Below are positions 17,926 to 26,715 of a stretch of DNA of 64,000 nucleotides, piece after piece. Numbering within the stretch: the stretch's first letter is position 1; each line of letters starts with the position of its first letter. A model generated the notes under the pieces. The model was not told the DNA's origin. It worked only from the letters and a program-made list of their open reading frames with translations, and made no database searches. Position numbers and translations under genes: made by a program. The DNA is from Prevotella nigrescens (GTDB lineage: Bacteria > Bacteroidota > Bacteroidia > Bacteroidales > Bacteroidaceae), in the NCBI RefSeq assembly GCF_031191185.1, contig NZ_CP133465.1:1236001-1300000 (forward strand), read 5' to 3'.

Positions 17926-17949
17926 ATATCATTTATGTTTATAAAGTCA

Positions 17950-19398
17950 TCAGATATTCTTTCTGCTATCTATATGTGAATTATAAGAATCGTCGAAAAC
18001 TGCATTTACTGTATTAATTTCCAAGAAAGTGGTAACACCACCTTTGCCCATTCTCCCTGAAATATAAGCTATTTTATCGTTAGGTGCTATGTATTTTCTT
18101 TGACGTAACATTCGTAAAGCTGCTTTGAAAAGTTCGTGTTTCGACTTTTTCTCTTGTTGATATATTGGGATTAGTCCATAGCTGAGATTCAACCAACGTT
18201 GCAATTTATCGTGATAACAAATTGCCAATACAGGATTCGGACCACGAAAAGCTGCTAAATTACGTGCTGTTTTACCAGTGTCGCCATCTGTTATAATGCC
18301 TTTTACTCCCAGATGTTCGGTTGCTTCAATAGCACATTTGGCTAAAAACTCTCGTTGTCCCATATCATCGTTCAATGGAATCTTCAAAAATCCTTCACGA
18401 TGTGCGTCTTTCTCTGCGCGTTCGGCAATAGTTGCCATTGTGCGGCAAGCTTCAATTGGATATTTTCCGTTCGCAGTTTCGCCACTCAACATCAATGCAT
18501 CGGTGTAACCATAAATAGCATTTGCAATATCGGTTACTTCTGCGCGGGTAGGACGCGGGTTGTTTATCATTGTGTGAAGCATTTGTGTCGCAACAATTAC
18601 GGGTTTGCGCTTTGCAATACATTTTCTGATTATGCTGCGTTGAATACCAGGAATTTGTTCTATTGGGACTTCTATTCCTAAATCTCCTCGTGCAATCATT
18701 ATTCCGTACGATGCATCTATAATTTCATCGATATTATCAACACCTTCTTGATTTTCTATCTTCGAAATTATTTTTATATCCGAATTGTGTTCGTCTAAAA
18801 TATCTTGGACTGCTTTAACATCGGCTGCAGAACGAACAAAAGAGTGGGCGATGAAATCTATGTCGAGGTTGATGGCTAACTTTATGTTTGCAATGTCTTT
18901 TTCGGTCAAAGCTGGCAAATCGATATGGACGCCTGGCACATTTACGCTTTTCCGTGCGCCTAACACCCCATCGTTCATCACTTTTGCGGCAAGCATTGGT
19001 CCATCGCTTTCAATAATTTCCATATCTATTGCACCATCGTCGAACAATAGGTGGTCGCCAACTTTAACGTCGCTCGCTATATCTTTATAGGAAAGATTTA
19101 TAAGATCATGAGTAGATTCCACATCCGGGCGTCCGAATATCTTTATTATTTCTCCTGTTTTGTAGGTTATAGGTTCAGCTACACTTGTTGTTCTTACTTC
19201 TGGACCTTTCGTATCGATAAGCAAGGCTATGTGAGGTGAAACTGCGCGCGTATTTTTTACGATTTTCTTTATACCGTCTGCCGGTGCATGGGCTGTATTC
19301 ATACGAACAACATTCATTCCCGAGAAGAATAGTTTACGTAGAAAATCGACCTCACATCTAAAATCGCTGATAGAACATACTATTTTCGTTTGTTTCAT
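17950..19398 (-). CDS. pyk: Pyruvate kinase
   Basis: This is the last step of glycolysis, phosphoenolpyruvate + ADP to pyruvate + ATP. The signature IMIARGDLGIEVPIEQIP, the substrate loop KIENQEGVDNIDEI and the nucleotide region VRMNTAHAPADGI are present. At 482 residues it includes the C-terminal domain. The start lies 16 bp after the stop of the upstream zinc-ribbon gene, so it is probably read from the promoter at 20493-20500. Confidence 0.96.
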   Translation of the reverse strand: MKQTKIVCSISDFRCEVDFLRKLFFSGMNVVRMNTAHAPADGIKKIVKNTRAVSPHIALLIDTKGPEVRTTSVAEPITYKTGEIIKIFGRPDVESTHDLINLSYKDIASDVKVGDHLLFDDGAIDMEIIESDGPMLAAKVMNDGVLGARKSVNVPGVHIDLPALTEKDIANIKLAINLDIDFIAHSFVRSAADVKAVQDILDEHNSDIKIISKIENQEGVDNIDEIIDASYGIMIARGDLGIEVPIEQIPGIQRSIIRKCIAKRKPVIVATQMLHTMINNPRPTRAEVTDIANAIYGYTDALMLSGETANGKYPIEACRTMATIAERAEKDAHREGFLKIPLNDDMGQREFLAKCAIEATEHLGVKGIITDGDTGKTARNLAAFRGPNPVLAICYHDKLQRWLNLSYGLIPIYQQEKKSKHELFKAALRMLRQRKYIAPNDKIAYISGRMGKGGVTTFLEINTVNAVFDDSYNSHIDSRKNI

Positions 19399-19414
19399 AT
19401 TCCGTGTTGTTTGT

Positions 19415-19696
19415 TTAGTTAGACATTACCGTAAAAAGGATATACAAAAAGATTGATGCAATAGTTAAGGTGGCTGCAAATATAAGAAAACAAAGTATTG
19501 CTTTCTTTCCTATATTGCTAATTTGGAACTTTTGTTTTTTCTTTTCAGCATTTTTGGAGGACAGTAATGGTACAGCAATTGTAGACTCTGTTCCACAGAA
19601 AGGGCAATTACACTTTACTGTAACTCCTTCTTCTGCCTGAATACTGTATTCTCGTTTGCAGTTCTTACATTTTACCTGAAAGTAACGTATTGCCAT
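19415..19696 (-). CDS. Zinc-ribbon membrane protein, small
   Basis: This 93-residue protein has an N-terminal zinc ribbon, FQVKCKNCKREYSI followed by CNCPFCGTES. Its C-terminal membrane helix is at about 64-88 (AILCFLIFAATLTIASIFLY). It lies 3 bp after the related 259-residue gene and shares its N-terminal layout. The function is unknown. Confidence 0.75.
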   Translation of the reverse strand: MAIRYFQVKCKNCKREYSIQAEEGVTVKCNCPFCGTESTIAVPLLSSKNAEKKKQKFQISNIGKKAILCFLIFAATLTIASIFLYILFTVMSN

Positions 19697-19699
19697 ATT

Positions 19700-20479
19700 T
19701 TATCTTGCATCGTCTATTAGAAATTTGTTGCCTACTATTTTTAATTTAACAAGTCGTTGGTCGGTTGTTCCATTTTGCGATAACCGTACTTTGTACCAAT
19801 CTTTTTCATAATAAGAAACTCTTAAGTTGCGAATTAGCTCGTCTGCATTTTCTAATCCTGAGAGTGTGCCGAATAATCCCCACCAAGCCGATTGTTTATC
19901 TAAATCGAAAGCATTTTCGTCGTCTCCGTAAAGAATACGTTTACAGTTATTGGTCAGATACGGCTCGTATTGTGTAACATCTGCCCCGGAAAGTATTGCG
20001 TTTAAGTAGAAGGAACGAAGAAAAGTACAAGCCATTGTCTGTATTCGCTTTTGTTTCTGAGCTAAGGCTAATTTTGTCTGCAACATTTCTCGCACCTTCA
20101 TTACTGAATCACGATGATGTTGCCGCTCAATTCTTACAAGTTCTCTTTGATATTGCTGATACCAACTAAAGGAGAGAAAGGAACCAATCAGGAGTATTGC
20201 AAAAAGCAAAGTGAAAATTATTTTTCTCGACCATTTATTGCTCTTGCTTGCAGGTTGTTTTTTCTCCTTGTTCTCGTAGGAGGACTTTTCCTCTTTGTTT
20301 TGTGAACTTGTATCCTGGGGTTCAAGGGTTTGTTTTTCTGTTGTAGAAATTTGCTTGTCAGGTATCAGTATAGCCAGTTTCTGTCCACAATATGGACAGA
20401 CCGAAGTGGTTCGAAGCACATTGTCTACCGAGATTTTAAACTTCTTTCCGCACCTTTTACAAGTTACTTGATAGAGCAT
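19700..20479 (-). CDS. Zinc-ribbon membrane protein, large
   Basis: The N-terminal zinc ribbon (YQVTCKRCGKKFKI...VCPYCGQKL) is followed by a charged, low-complexity linker. One membrane helix lies at about residues 89-107 (IIFTLLFAILLIGSFLSFSW). A soluble C-terminal domain of about 150 residues begins with a long helix rich in Gln and Arg. Nothing enzymatic is visible. It is the first gene of a three-gene set ending in pyk, with its own -7 box. The function is unknown. Confidence 0.75.
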   Translation of the reverse strand: MLYQVTCKRCGKKFKISVDNVLRTTSVCPYCGQKLAILIPDKQISTTEKQTLEPQDTSSQNKEEKSSYENKEKKQPASKSNKWSRKIIFTLLFAILLIGSFLSFSWYQQYQRELVRIERQHHRDSVMKVREMLQTKLALAQKQKRIQTMACTFLRSFYLNAILSGADVTQYEPYLTNNCKRILYGDDENAFDLDKQSAWWGLFGTLSGLENADELIRNLRVSYYEKDWYKVRLSQNGTTDQRLVKLKIVGNKFLIDDAR

Positions 20480-20492
20480 TTTTATTTTCTTG

Positions 20493-20500
20493 CAAATTTA
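20493..20500 (-). promoter_or_regulatory. -7 box for the zinc-ribbon/pyk operon
   Basis: The minus strand reads TAAATTTG 14 bp before the start codon, giving a very short leader. Confidence 0.5.
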
Positions 20501-20753
20501 ATACTTTTATTTTAGATAATAAAATATTTTTTCTTATTGCCATAAACTTTTTATGTAAACACTTTGGCTGAGTAGTTACGGAAAAACGACAAGAGACCTA
20601 TATGGATATAGGTGGACACATTTATAACGAATAGATAAATATGTAGAAGTTATGAGTAAAAGTACAAGTATAACAGCGAAGAAGAAAGGTTATTTATCAC
20701 TGATAAATTTACCATGATATGCTCCTAAAATTTTATAATTAAAATCCACAAGG
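20501..20753. other. Intergenic stretch with small palindromes
   Basis: No gene is visible. Two short perfect palindromes occur: CCTATAT-gg-ATATAGG at 20597-20612 and TTATCA-c-TGATAA near 20692. They could be operators for the downstream outer-membrane gene, but they are about 400 bp from its start. Confidence 0.35.
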
Positions 20754-20809
20754 TTTATAATAACAAAATAAAAATTTATAATTACAGATTTTTATTTTGT
20801 TATTATAAA
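20754..20809. repeat. AT-rich perfect inverted repeat, 22-bp arms
   Basis: The arm at 20754-20775 (tttataataacaaaataaaa+at) is the exact reverse complement of 20788-20809. The 12-base loop is ttataattacag. In single-stranded form this makes a long AT stem. Related sequence occurs near 5596-5680 and 14075-14130. Confidence 0.9.
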
Positions 20810-21021
20810 TTTTCACAAGCTCTTCAAAGTCCAAAATAATCTATTATCGCGATGTTAAAGATAATTTTGAACTTCTCCATAGAGCCATATCTCTGTAAAT
20901 CAAACCATAAGAACTGAATTTTTCGTTGTCTTTTTGATATTTCAAGTAGTGAATACTAAATTATAAACACCTACTCGACATGATTACAAAACGTTAAAAA
21001 AAGACAATAGCTATGAAATAT

Positions 21022-21052
21022 TTTGAGAAACAAAGAATTATAACTATATTTG
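21022..21052 (+). promoter_or_regulatory. Promoter of the outer-membrane barrel gene
   Basis: TTTG (21022-21025) and TATATTTG (21045-21052) are spaced 19 bp, 48 bp before the ATG. Confidence 0.7.
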
Positions 21053-21100
21053 TCAATAATAGAGAAAATGCATATTATATTAACCTAACAAAAGAAAAAT

Positions 21101-23344
21101 ATGAGAAAGACTTATAAATTTGTGCTGACGCTTTTTGCCATAGTTTATGCACTCAATGTTTCAGCGCAAATTAGTGTAGAGATAAATGTGAAAAATGCTA
21201 ACAACGAACAACTTGTTGGGTCGGAAATCTCTGTAACTGCAGGCGATTCTACCATATCGTTCGCCATCATGTCTAATCCTAACTATACCATGAAATTACC
21301 GTCTGCCGGTTCTTACGAAATATCTGTTGCACATTTGGGGTATGCCCCTTTCAACCTAAACAAGTATTTTTCTAAAGACAGTACTTTGTCGGTAGTATTG
21401 GAACCTTGTGCTGTAGATTTAGAGGGGGTAGTTGTTCAAGGAAAAGGACCAAGAAAAATAACCGCTACAGGAGAAGTTTTCCACCTTTCACAAAAAGCTA
21501 AAAAAAGTGGTGATCCTTTCCGGGCACTTTCCGAAATACCATTGCTAAATGTAGATATAATTAACCAGAAAGTTACAACAAATGCCGGCGACCCGTTATT
21601 GGTCTTAGTAGATGGACACCTGCAAAATTCGGGAATAAGCCCTATAGACCCTAAATTTATAGAGAACGTAGAAATATCCGAAGTTGTAAGTGCAAGATAT
21701 TTAAAAATGGGCGTGAAGAAAATTATCAATATCAGACTGAAAAAAAACCGTCCACTCTATGCTTATACAGACATACGCACACGGCATGACATTCCTTTAC
21801 GCGAGGGTTTTGGTGGAGCTAATTTTGAATTTGGAAAAAAGAAATTTGCCGTTTCCGGTTCGGTTTTCTACAATTATCTCCATAAAGACAAATCAGATTT
21901 TGAAAGAGAAGAACAATCTCCAAGTGTTTCGCGCATCTTGAAAGGAGAAAAGATAGATGGAAAACATGCATGGGAGAGCAGCGTTATGGCAAAATGGGTT
22001 CCAAATAATGCCGATTACTTTTCGTTTGCCATAAAAACGCTCGCACAGAATAGCAGCATTTCCAGAAATTTGGAAGGACAATATATTAAAAACCAGAGTT
22101 TCCAACTTAATTCTGACTTCCAAAACAGAGACAAGACAGATGGGGTTCTGGGTGGTATTTACCATGAACACACTTTTAAAAACGAAAGTGTGCTCACCAC
22201 GTTCTTTCAATATAACTACTGTATTTCTAAAATAAACGAAACACTGAACGAAAACTTTAATAATACTTACCAAGAAACAAATTATGGAGAAAAGACTGCA
22301 AGAAACCAATATACACTATCGGTGGACTTTGACACACAAGAGAAATCGTTTGGTGATATAAATATAGGTAACGAACTTGAATATACTCTCGACAAGAATA
22401 AAGACGTCTTGGCTATACCACCTGTCTCTGTCAATGTTACCAGATGGAGCAACTACACATATTTAGGCTACACCAATAGCTGGAAGAAATTATTCTATAT
22501 GGCATCTATAGGTCTGGAGCATTTAGGCGTGAAAGTATTAGAACATACCCACACTTGTTGGCGTCCACGTATATCAACAAGTTTCTCTTTACAATTACCA
22601 CGTCGACAATCGCTGCGTTTAGCTTACAATTTAGACAACAGTTTGCCTTCGTCAGATATGCTTTTTACCTTCGATAATACTTTAAATCCGATGTTGCATT
22701 TAGAAGGCAATCCATATCTCATACCCGAACAGAAGCATAGTCTGAGTTTGTACTACAACAAAGACTTTAAAAACGTCAGAGCCACAATATATGCTTTGCA
22801 CAAACAAGAGGTAAATATTATAGAACCATATATTTATAGCAACGGTCAGATACAAATACAGTCTTACAAAAACAACGGAACTTACAAAGAAAGTAGAATT
22901 GGTGCAAGTGCGCGATATGGCGGAAAAGACCTTACACTATTCTTAGCCGCATCGCATGAATGGAAGAACTTTAACGGTCAAGGTGTAAAAACTTCTGTTG
23001 GCATAAATGGATATGTACGTTGGGATTTCGGCAATTTCTTTATTTACTCGCGTCTTGGGTGGAAAAATCGAGATTACACCCCTATTTCAACCATAAAATA
23101 CGAAAATCCGATAGAAGCACACATACAAATAGCTTGGCAAGCCACAAAACAAGTATATGTATCTGTAGGATTGCCTTACTTCTGGGGAAAGAAAAGTCAG
23201 ATTACCACAATAGACCAATCTGTTTACAAAAGCTGGCAACGCGATTGTTTCAGAAGTATGAGTTTACGCCCATGGATATTAATTTCATGGACTTTAAGAA
23301 AAAATGCAAAAGAAGCTATTCCGAATAAAATGCCCGATCTATAA
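21101..23344 (+). CDS. TonB-receptor-like outer membrane beta-barrel protein
   Basis: A signal peptide (MRKTYKFVLTLFAIVYALNVSAQ) is followed by a carboxypeptidase-regulatory-like beta domain at about 25-100. A plug-like segment follows (LLNVDIINQKVTTNAGDPLLVLVDGH), then a long barrel of the OMP_b-brl_3 type (PF14905). The barrel includes LAYNLDNSLPSSDML and LEGNPYLIPEQKHSLSLYY. At 747 residues it is in the family range. There is no SusD-like partner next to it. It is paralogous in layout to the protein at 38268. Substrate unknown. Confidence 0.85.
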   Translation: MRKTYKFVLTLFAIVYALNVSAQISVEINVKNANNEQLVGSEISVTAGDSTISFAIMSNPNYTMKLPSAGSYEISVAHLGYAPFNLNKYFSKDSTLSVVLEPCAVDLEGVVVQGKGPRKITATGEVFHLSQKAKKSGDPFRALSEIPLLNVDIINQKVTTNAGDPLLVLVDGHLQNSGISPIDPKFIENVEISEVVSARYLKMGVKKIINIRLKKNRPLYAYTDIRTRHDIPLREGFGGANFEFGKKKFAVSGSVFYNYLHKDKSDFEREEQSPSVSRILKGEKIDGKHAWESSVMAKWVPNNADYFSFAIKTLAQNSSISRNLEGQYIKNQSFQLNSDFQNRDKTDGVLGGIYHEHTFKNESVLTTFFQYNYCISKINETLNENFNNTYQETNYGEKTARNQYTLSVDFDTQEKSFGDINIGNELEYTLDKNKDVLAIPPVSVNVTRWSNYTYLGYTNSWKKLFYMASIGLEHLGVKVLEHTHTCWRPRISTSFSLQLPRRQSLRLAYNLDNSLPSSDMLFTFDNTLNPMLHLEGNPYLIPEQKHSLSLYYNKDFKNVRATIYALHKQEVNIIEPYIYSNGQIQIQSYKNNGTYKESRIGASARYGGKDLTLFLAASHEWKNFNGQGVKTSVGINGYVRWDFGNFFIYSRLGWKNRDYTPISTIKYENPIEAHIQIAWQATKQVYVSVGLPYFWGKKSQITTIDQSVYKSWQRDCFRSMSLRPWILISWTLRKNAKEAIPNKMPDL

Positions 23345-23419
23345 ATATATACTCGTATGCTTTTTCCGAAGTAAAACAAATGGACAGGAAATCAATATTA
23401 CTGAAATCAGCACTTATAG

Positions 23420-23450
23420 ACCCTGAGCAAACACTTTTGCCCAGGGTTTT
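23420..23450 (+). terminator. Terminator after the outer-membrane barrel gene
   Basis: ACCCTG-a-GC and GC-c-CAGGGT form a stem with a 10-base loop, followed by TTTT. Confidence 0.75.
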
Positions 23451-23521
23451 ATTAAGATTATTGATGTCCGATAAAACTTATAAATAAGCATATTCGGTGC
23501 TGTTTTTCTATTCTTATGAAT

Positions 23522-25504
23522 CTATCTGTTAGTGAATTTGCTGATAAAATCGTCTTCCGAAATAATGTCTATTCCAAGTTGTCGTGCCTTTTGGTTCTTG
23601 CCCGACGTACTGTTTATATCGTTGTTAATAAGGTAGCTTGTTGATTTCGATACGCTGCCTGTAACTTTTCCGCCTTGACTTTCTATATAGCCCTTCAGCT
23701 CGTTTCGGTTCTTGTAATGGTGCACATCGCCTGTGATAACGAAGGTCAATCCGTTGCAAAGAGTTCCCTTCTGGTTTGGTACAGCTTCTTTAATCTGGAG
23801 TTCTACGAGCAGATGTTCCACTGTTTCTTTATTCTTTTGGTTCTGGAACCATTTCACAAAACTTGTACTTTTCTCTGGTCCAATACCCGAAATGGTAGAG
23901 AATACGGTGAAATCGGTTGTGGTTTGTGCTATCTTGATGAGTTCGGTCAGTGGATATGCCGAAAGTAAACGTGTGCAAACATCTTGTCCAACGAGTGGAA
24001 TAAACAAGGCATATAGAAAGTTTTTAGCTTCAACCGTTCTTGCTTTCTCTATCGACTTCAGCAAGTTCGACACGCTCTTATTGCCAAATCCTTCCATTGT
24101 GCGGAGCTCTTCGGCATGTTCATTTAAGTGGAAAAGGCCGGCATATTCTTTTACCCAACCAAGATTAATGAACTTTTGTACGGTTTGTTCGGAAAGTCCA
24201 TCGATATTTACACCTTCTTTCGAAACAAAGCGTGCAAATTTCTTTAGTTGTTTTGCAGTGCAGTCTGGGTTGGTGCAATGCAAAGTCTTGGTAGCACTGC
24301 TTTCACTTTCTATTATTTCTGTGTCGGCTTTGCATACTGGACAAGTATGTGGAATGGCGAACAAACCAATGGTTTCAATGACGTTGATGACTTTTGGAAT
24401 AATCTTATTAGATTTTATTACTTCTATTTTTGTACCTTCGCCACCTATTCCGAGACGTTCGCATTCTGATATATTGCAAAGACTTGCCCGTTTGACGGTT
24501 GTTCCTTCCAAGCTTACAGGTTTGAAAACTGCAACGGGCGAAATTGTAGAAGCAGCACACGACCATTCAATATATTCCAATTCGGTTGTTGCACTTTCAT
24601 CTTTCCATTTAAAAGCATAGCCAGCACGCGTTGCATGGTGTCCTGTAATATTGCCAGAAGCAGCATAAATAGTGTCGTCGTACGAGATAACCAAACCATC
24701 AACGGGATAGTCGAAAGTGTTTAGCTTATGTGTCCACTCTTGAATTACCTTTTCTAAGTTTTCTATAGTGGGGTTGGATACTTGTTCGTGCTCTACGGTT
24801 TTAAAGCCTAAGTTTTCTAAGAAACCCATTCTGCTTCCCCACGATACAATATCCTCATCGGTATGAACCAATGTAAAAGGTATCCAATGAATGTGTCGTG
24901 ATTTTACTTCTTCTACATTCTTTAATGTCAATGAACCCGAAGCGAGGTTGCGCGGATTAGCATATTCTTCGCCCATTTCCATGTTAAACACATTGAAATC
25001 GGTGTAGCTTATAATAGCCTCGCCACGTATGACAATATGTCCTGTGTTCTTTATTCTCGGCAGAATGCCTTCAATTGCACCTGCTAAATGTGTAATATTG
25101 GTGCCGATATGACCATCGCCGCGTGTTACGACTTTCGATAATCTACCATTATCGTAGGTAACAACCAAGGTCAGACCGTCTAATTTCCATGAAAGCCAAA
25201 TAGGTTTTCCTTCTGCCCATTTTGCGAGATCGGCTACGCTTTTTGTCTTTGCAAGTGAAAGAGCCGGATATTCGTGCTCTTCTTTTTCGCCTGCAATGTT
25301 GTCGGCACTTACATTAATGGTAGGCGAATCGGGCAGGGTAGTGCCGGTTTCTTCTTCCATACGTTTAAGTTCGTCGAAAGTAGCGTCCCATTCGTGATCC
25401 GACATTATTTCAGCCTGACCATTATAATATGTATCTGAAGCCTGATTGAGTTTATCAACAAGCTCACGCATTATAGCTAATTTGTCTTCTTGCATGTCAT
25501 TCAT
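23522..25504 (-). CDS. NAD-dependent DNA ligase, divergent LigA type
   Basis: All LigA parts are present: Ia domain (YYNGQAEIMSDHEWDATFDEL), adenylation site SWKLDGLTL with the nucleotidyl Lys, RGEAIIS, YANPRNLASGS, VDGLVISYDD and AFKWKD. The OB fold is followed by a four-Cys zinc finger (CPVCKAD...CTNPDCTAKQ), an HhH region (MEGFGNKSVSNLL) and a C-terminal BRCT domain (GLTFVITGDVHHYKNRNELK). Several motifs differ from housekeeping LigA: WKLDG instead of PKIDG, NLASGS instead of NAAAGS. From memory they resemble a second ligase class common in Clostridia. Its start overlaps the B3/4 gene by 4 bp. Whether it is the only ligase of the cell cannot be seen here. Confidence 0.9.
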   Translation of the reverse strand: MNDMQEDKLAIMRELVDKLNQASDTYYNGQAEIMSDHEWDATFDELKRMEEETGTTLPDSPTINVSADNIAGEKEEHEYPALSLAKTKSVADLAKWAEGKPIWLSWKLDGLTLVVTYDNGRLSKVVTRGDGHIGTNITHLAGAIEGILPRIKNTGHIVIRGEAIISYTDFNVFNMEMGEEYANPRNLASGSLTLKNVEEVKSRHIHWIPFTLVHTDEDIVSWGSRMGFLENLGFKTVEHEQVSNPTIENLEKVIQEWTHKLNTFDYPVDGLVISYDDTIYAASGNITGHHATRAGYAFKWKDESATTELEYIEWSCAASTISPVAVFKPVSLEGTTVKRASLCNISECERLGIGGEGTKIEVIKSNKIIPKVINVIETIGLFAIPHTCPVCKADTEIIESESSATKTLHCTNPDCTAKQLKKFARFVSKEGVNIDGLSEQTVQKFINLGWVKEYAGLFHLNEHAEELRTMEGFGNKSVSNLLKSIEKARTVEAKNFLYALFIPLVGQDVCTRLLSAYPLTELIKIAQTTTDFTVFSTISGIGPEKSTSFVKWFQNQKNKETVEHLLVELQIKEAVPNQKGTLCNGLTFVITGDVHHYKNRNELKGYIESQGGKVTGSVSKSTSYLINNDINSTSGKNQKARQLGIDIISEDDFISKFTNR

Positions 25505-26166
25505 TTATATATAAAGTAAGAGCCACCGTCGCTCTCGCAAAATCTTTTTATAAGTTGTTGAACGAATTCTGCATTTTGTCTTACCAATGCTTCATTCCCG
25601 TCATATCCGTTAATTAGAACCAACAGGTGATTGGTGTTGATGGTTATCTTTGTACGTTCATTATCAGAAGTTGGAGTTCCTACACCGCCAATTCCGTCTC
25701 GATATACAGGCAATCCTTGAATATTTATCATTCCACGACCAATGCCCTCATAAGGTTCTCCTTCTTTTCCAATGCCCAATTCGAGCGTATTTCCAACGAA
25801 CTTGTCAGCATCAAAACCGCCAAGACTGTAGCCATATTTCATAGAAGCAAGATTGATAAGATCTACTAATGTATCTATCTGGTAAAGAGTCTTTCCTTGC
25901 AAGATACGTCTGATTAAAGCTTCGGCAGCCGGGCGATAGCGTGAAGGGTCTTTACCACAAATGCGATAAATGCGACGAGTAGCAGCAATACCCGATATTT
26001 CTTTTAGTGTTTCAATGGTAAGTTTGTTTTTAAATTCCTCTCCAAGCGTATTTATTTCGTTCCAAAGATCCTGACAATATTGCGAGTTTTTCACTTTTGC
26101 TTCAACACAAGCACCAATAAAATTGGGACATACATTCTCTATTTCGTTGCTTACTATTATTTCCAT
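25501..26166 (-). CDS. B3/4 (PheT-like) domain protein
   Basis: This 221-residue protein shows the stand-alone B3/4 fold: CVEAKVKNSQYCQDLWNEI, SGIAATRRIYRICGKDPSRY, RPAAEALIRRI, and a C-terminal GIGGVGTPTSDNERTKIT stretch. In phenylalanyl-tRNA synthetase this domain edits mis-charged tRNA. Free-standing versions are mostly uncharacterised. It overlaps both neighbours (10 bp with the Nudix gene, 4 bp with the ligase gene), so the three are translationally linked. A role in nucleic-acid or aminoacyl repair is inference. Confidence 0.85.
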   Translation of the reverse strand: MEIIVSNEIENVCPNFIGACVEAKVKNSQYCQDLWNEINTLGEEFKNKLTIETLKEISGIAATRRIYRICGKDPSRYRPAAEALIRRILQGKTLYQIDTLVDLINLASMKYGYSLGGFDADKFVGNTLELGIGKEGEPYEGIGRGMINIQGLPVYRDGIGGVGTPTSDNERTKITINTNHLLVLINGYDGNEALVRQNAEFVQQLIKRFCESDGGSYFIYK

Positions 26167-26552
26167 ATCTTCTTTATAAGTTTTTTATCGGCAGCTGTCC
26201 ATTCCAAAGAATCGAATTCTTCTATTCCCAGCCACTTTGCATCGAGATGAACAAAGAGTTTAAAGTTGTAATCGCGTGCCATGCAATCGTAAGCCGTAAG
26301 AATAATATTGAAATCAGGATATTCGTAGGTTATGCTTCCTAATTTACCACCAACGTATATGTTCCAGTCCATTTCTTCTTTTATTTCCCTACGCAGTGCA
26401 TCGTATTCATTCTCATCGGACTTTACTTTTCCACCGGGAAATTCCCAATGTTCGGCAATATAAGTCGGACCGGTTCTTAGTCGTTGCGTGCAAAGAAACT
26501 TGTCTTCTTTATGAATAACTGCACAAACAACTTTTATAGTTCTTTTTTCCAT
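26157..26552 (-). CDS. Nudix hydrolase, MutT-like
   Basis: The Nudix box is complete except that the usual Gly after EE-x is Asp: G-KVKSD-E-NEYDALR-REIKEEMDW. The N-terminus VVCAVIHKEDKFLCTQR and EHWEFPGGK follow the 8-oxo-dGTPase/CTP pyrophosphohydrolase pattern. At 131 residues it is typical. It is the first gene of the three-gene operon. The likely substrate is an oxidised or non-canonical NTP. Confidence 0.9.
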   Translation of the reverse strand: MEKRTIKVVCAVIHKEDKFLCTQRLRTGPTYIAEHWEFPGGKVKSDENEYDALRREIKEEMDWNIYVGGKLGSITYEYPDFNIILTAYDCMARDYNFKLFVHLDAKWLGIEEFDSLEWTAADKKLIKKIWK

Positions 26553-26570
26553 CTTGCCATTATTTTGCTA

Positions 26571-26578
26571 CAAATGTA
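26571..26578 (-). promoter_or_regulatory. -7 box for the Nudix/B3-4/ligase operon
   Basis: The minus strand reads TACATTTG, 18 bp before the Nudix start codon. Confidence 0.5.
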
Positions 26579-26652
26579 CTACAAATAAACTAATATCTAA
26601 TGACTTTTGCAAAAATATACTGTTAAAGACTTTCCACATCATATCTTTTGTA

Positions 26653-26660
26653 TACCTTTG
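26653..26660 (+). promoter_or_regulatory. -7 box of nhaD
   Basis: TACCTTTG lies 55 bp before the ATG, with no clear -33 TTTG at the usual distance. Confidence 0.55.
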
Positions 26661-26715
26661 TGGGCGTTTTTGTGAATACACAATTTAATAATTACTAATA
26701 AAAGAATAAGAGGAA

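Noticed and set aside
20561..20580. ggctgagtagttac as a second copy of the MITE end
   Set aside because: It matches the MITE end at only 12 of 14 positions and has no partner repeat or target duplication.
23733..24620. Plus-strand frame of 295 codons inside the DNA ligase gene
   Set aside because: The opposite strand carries all ligase motifs in order; this frame has no recognisable domain.
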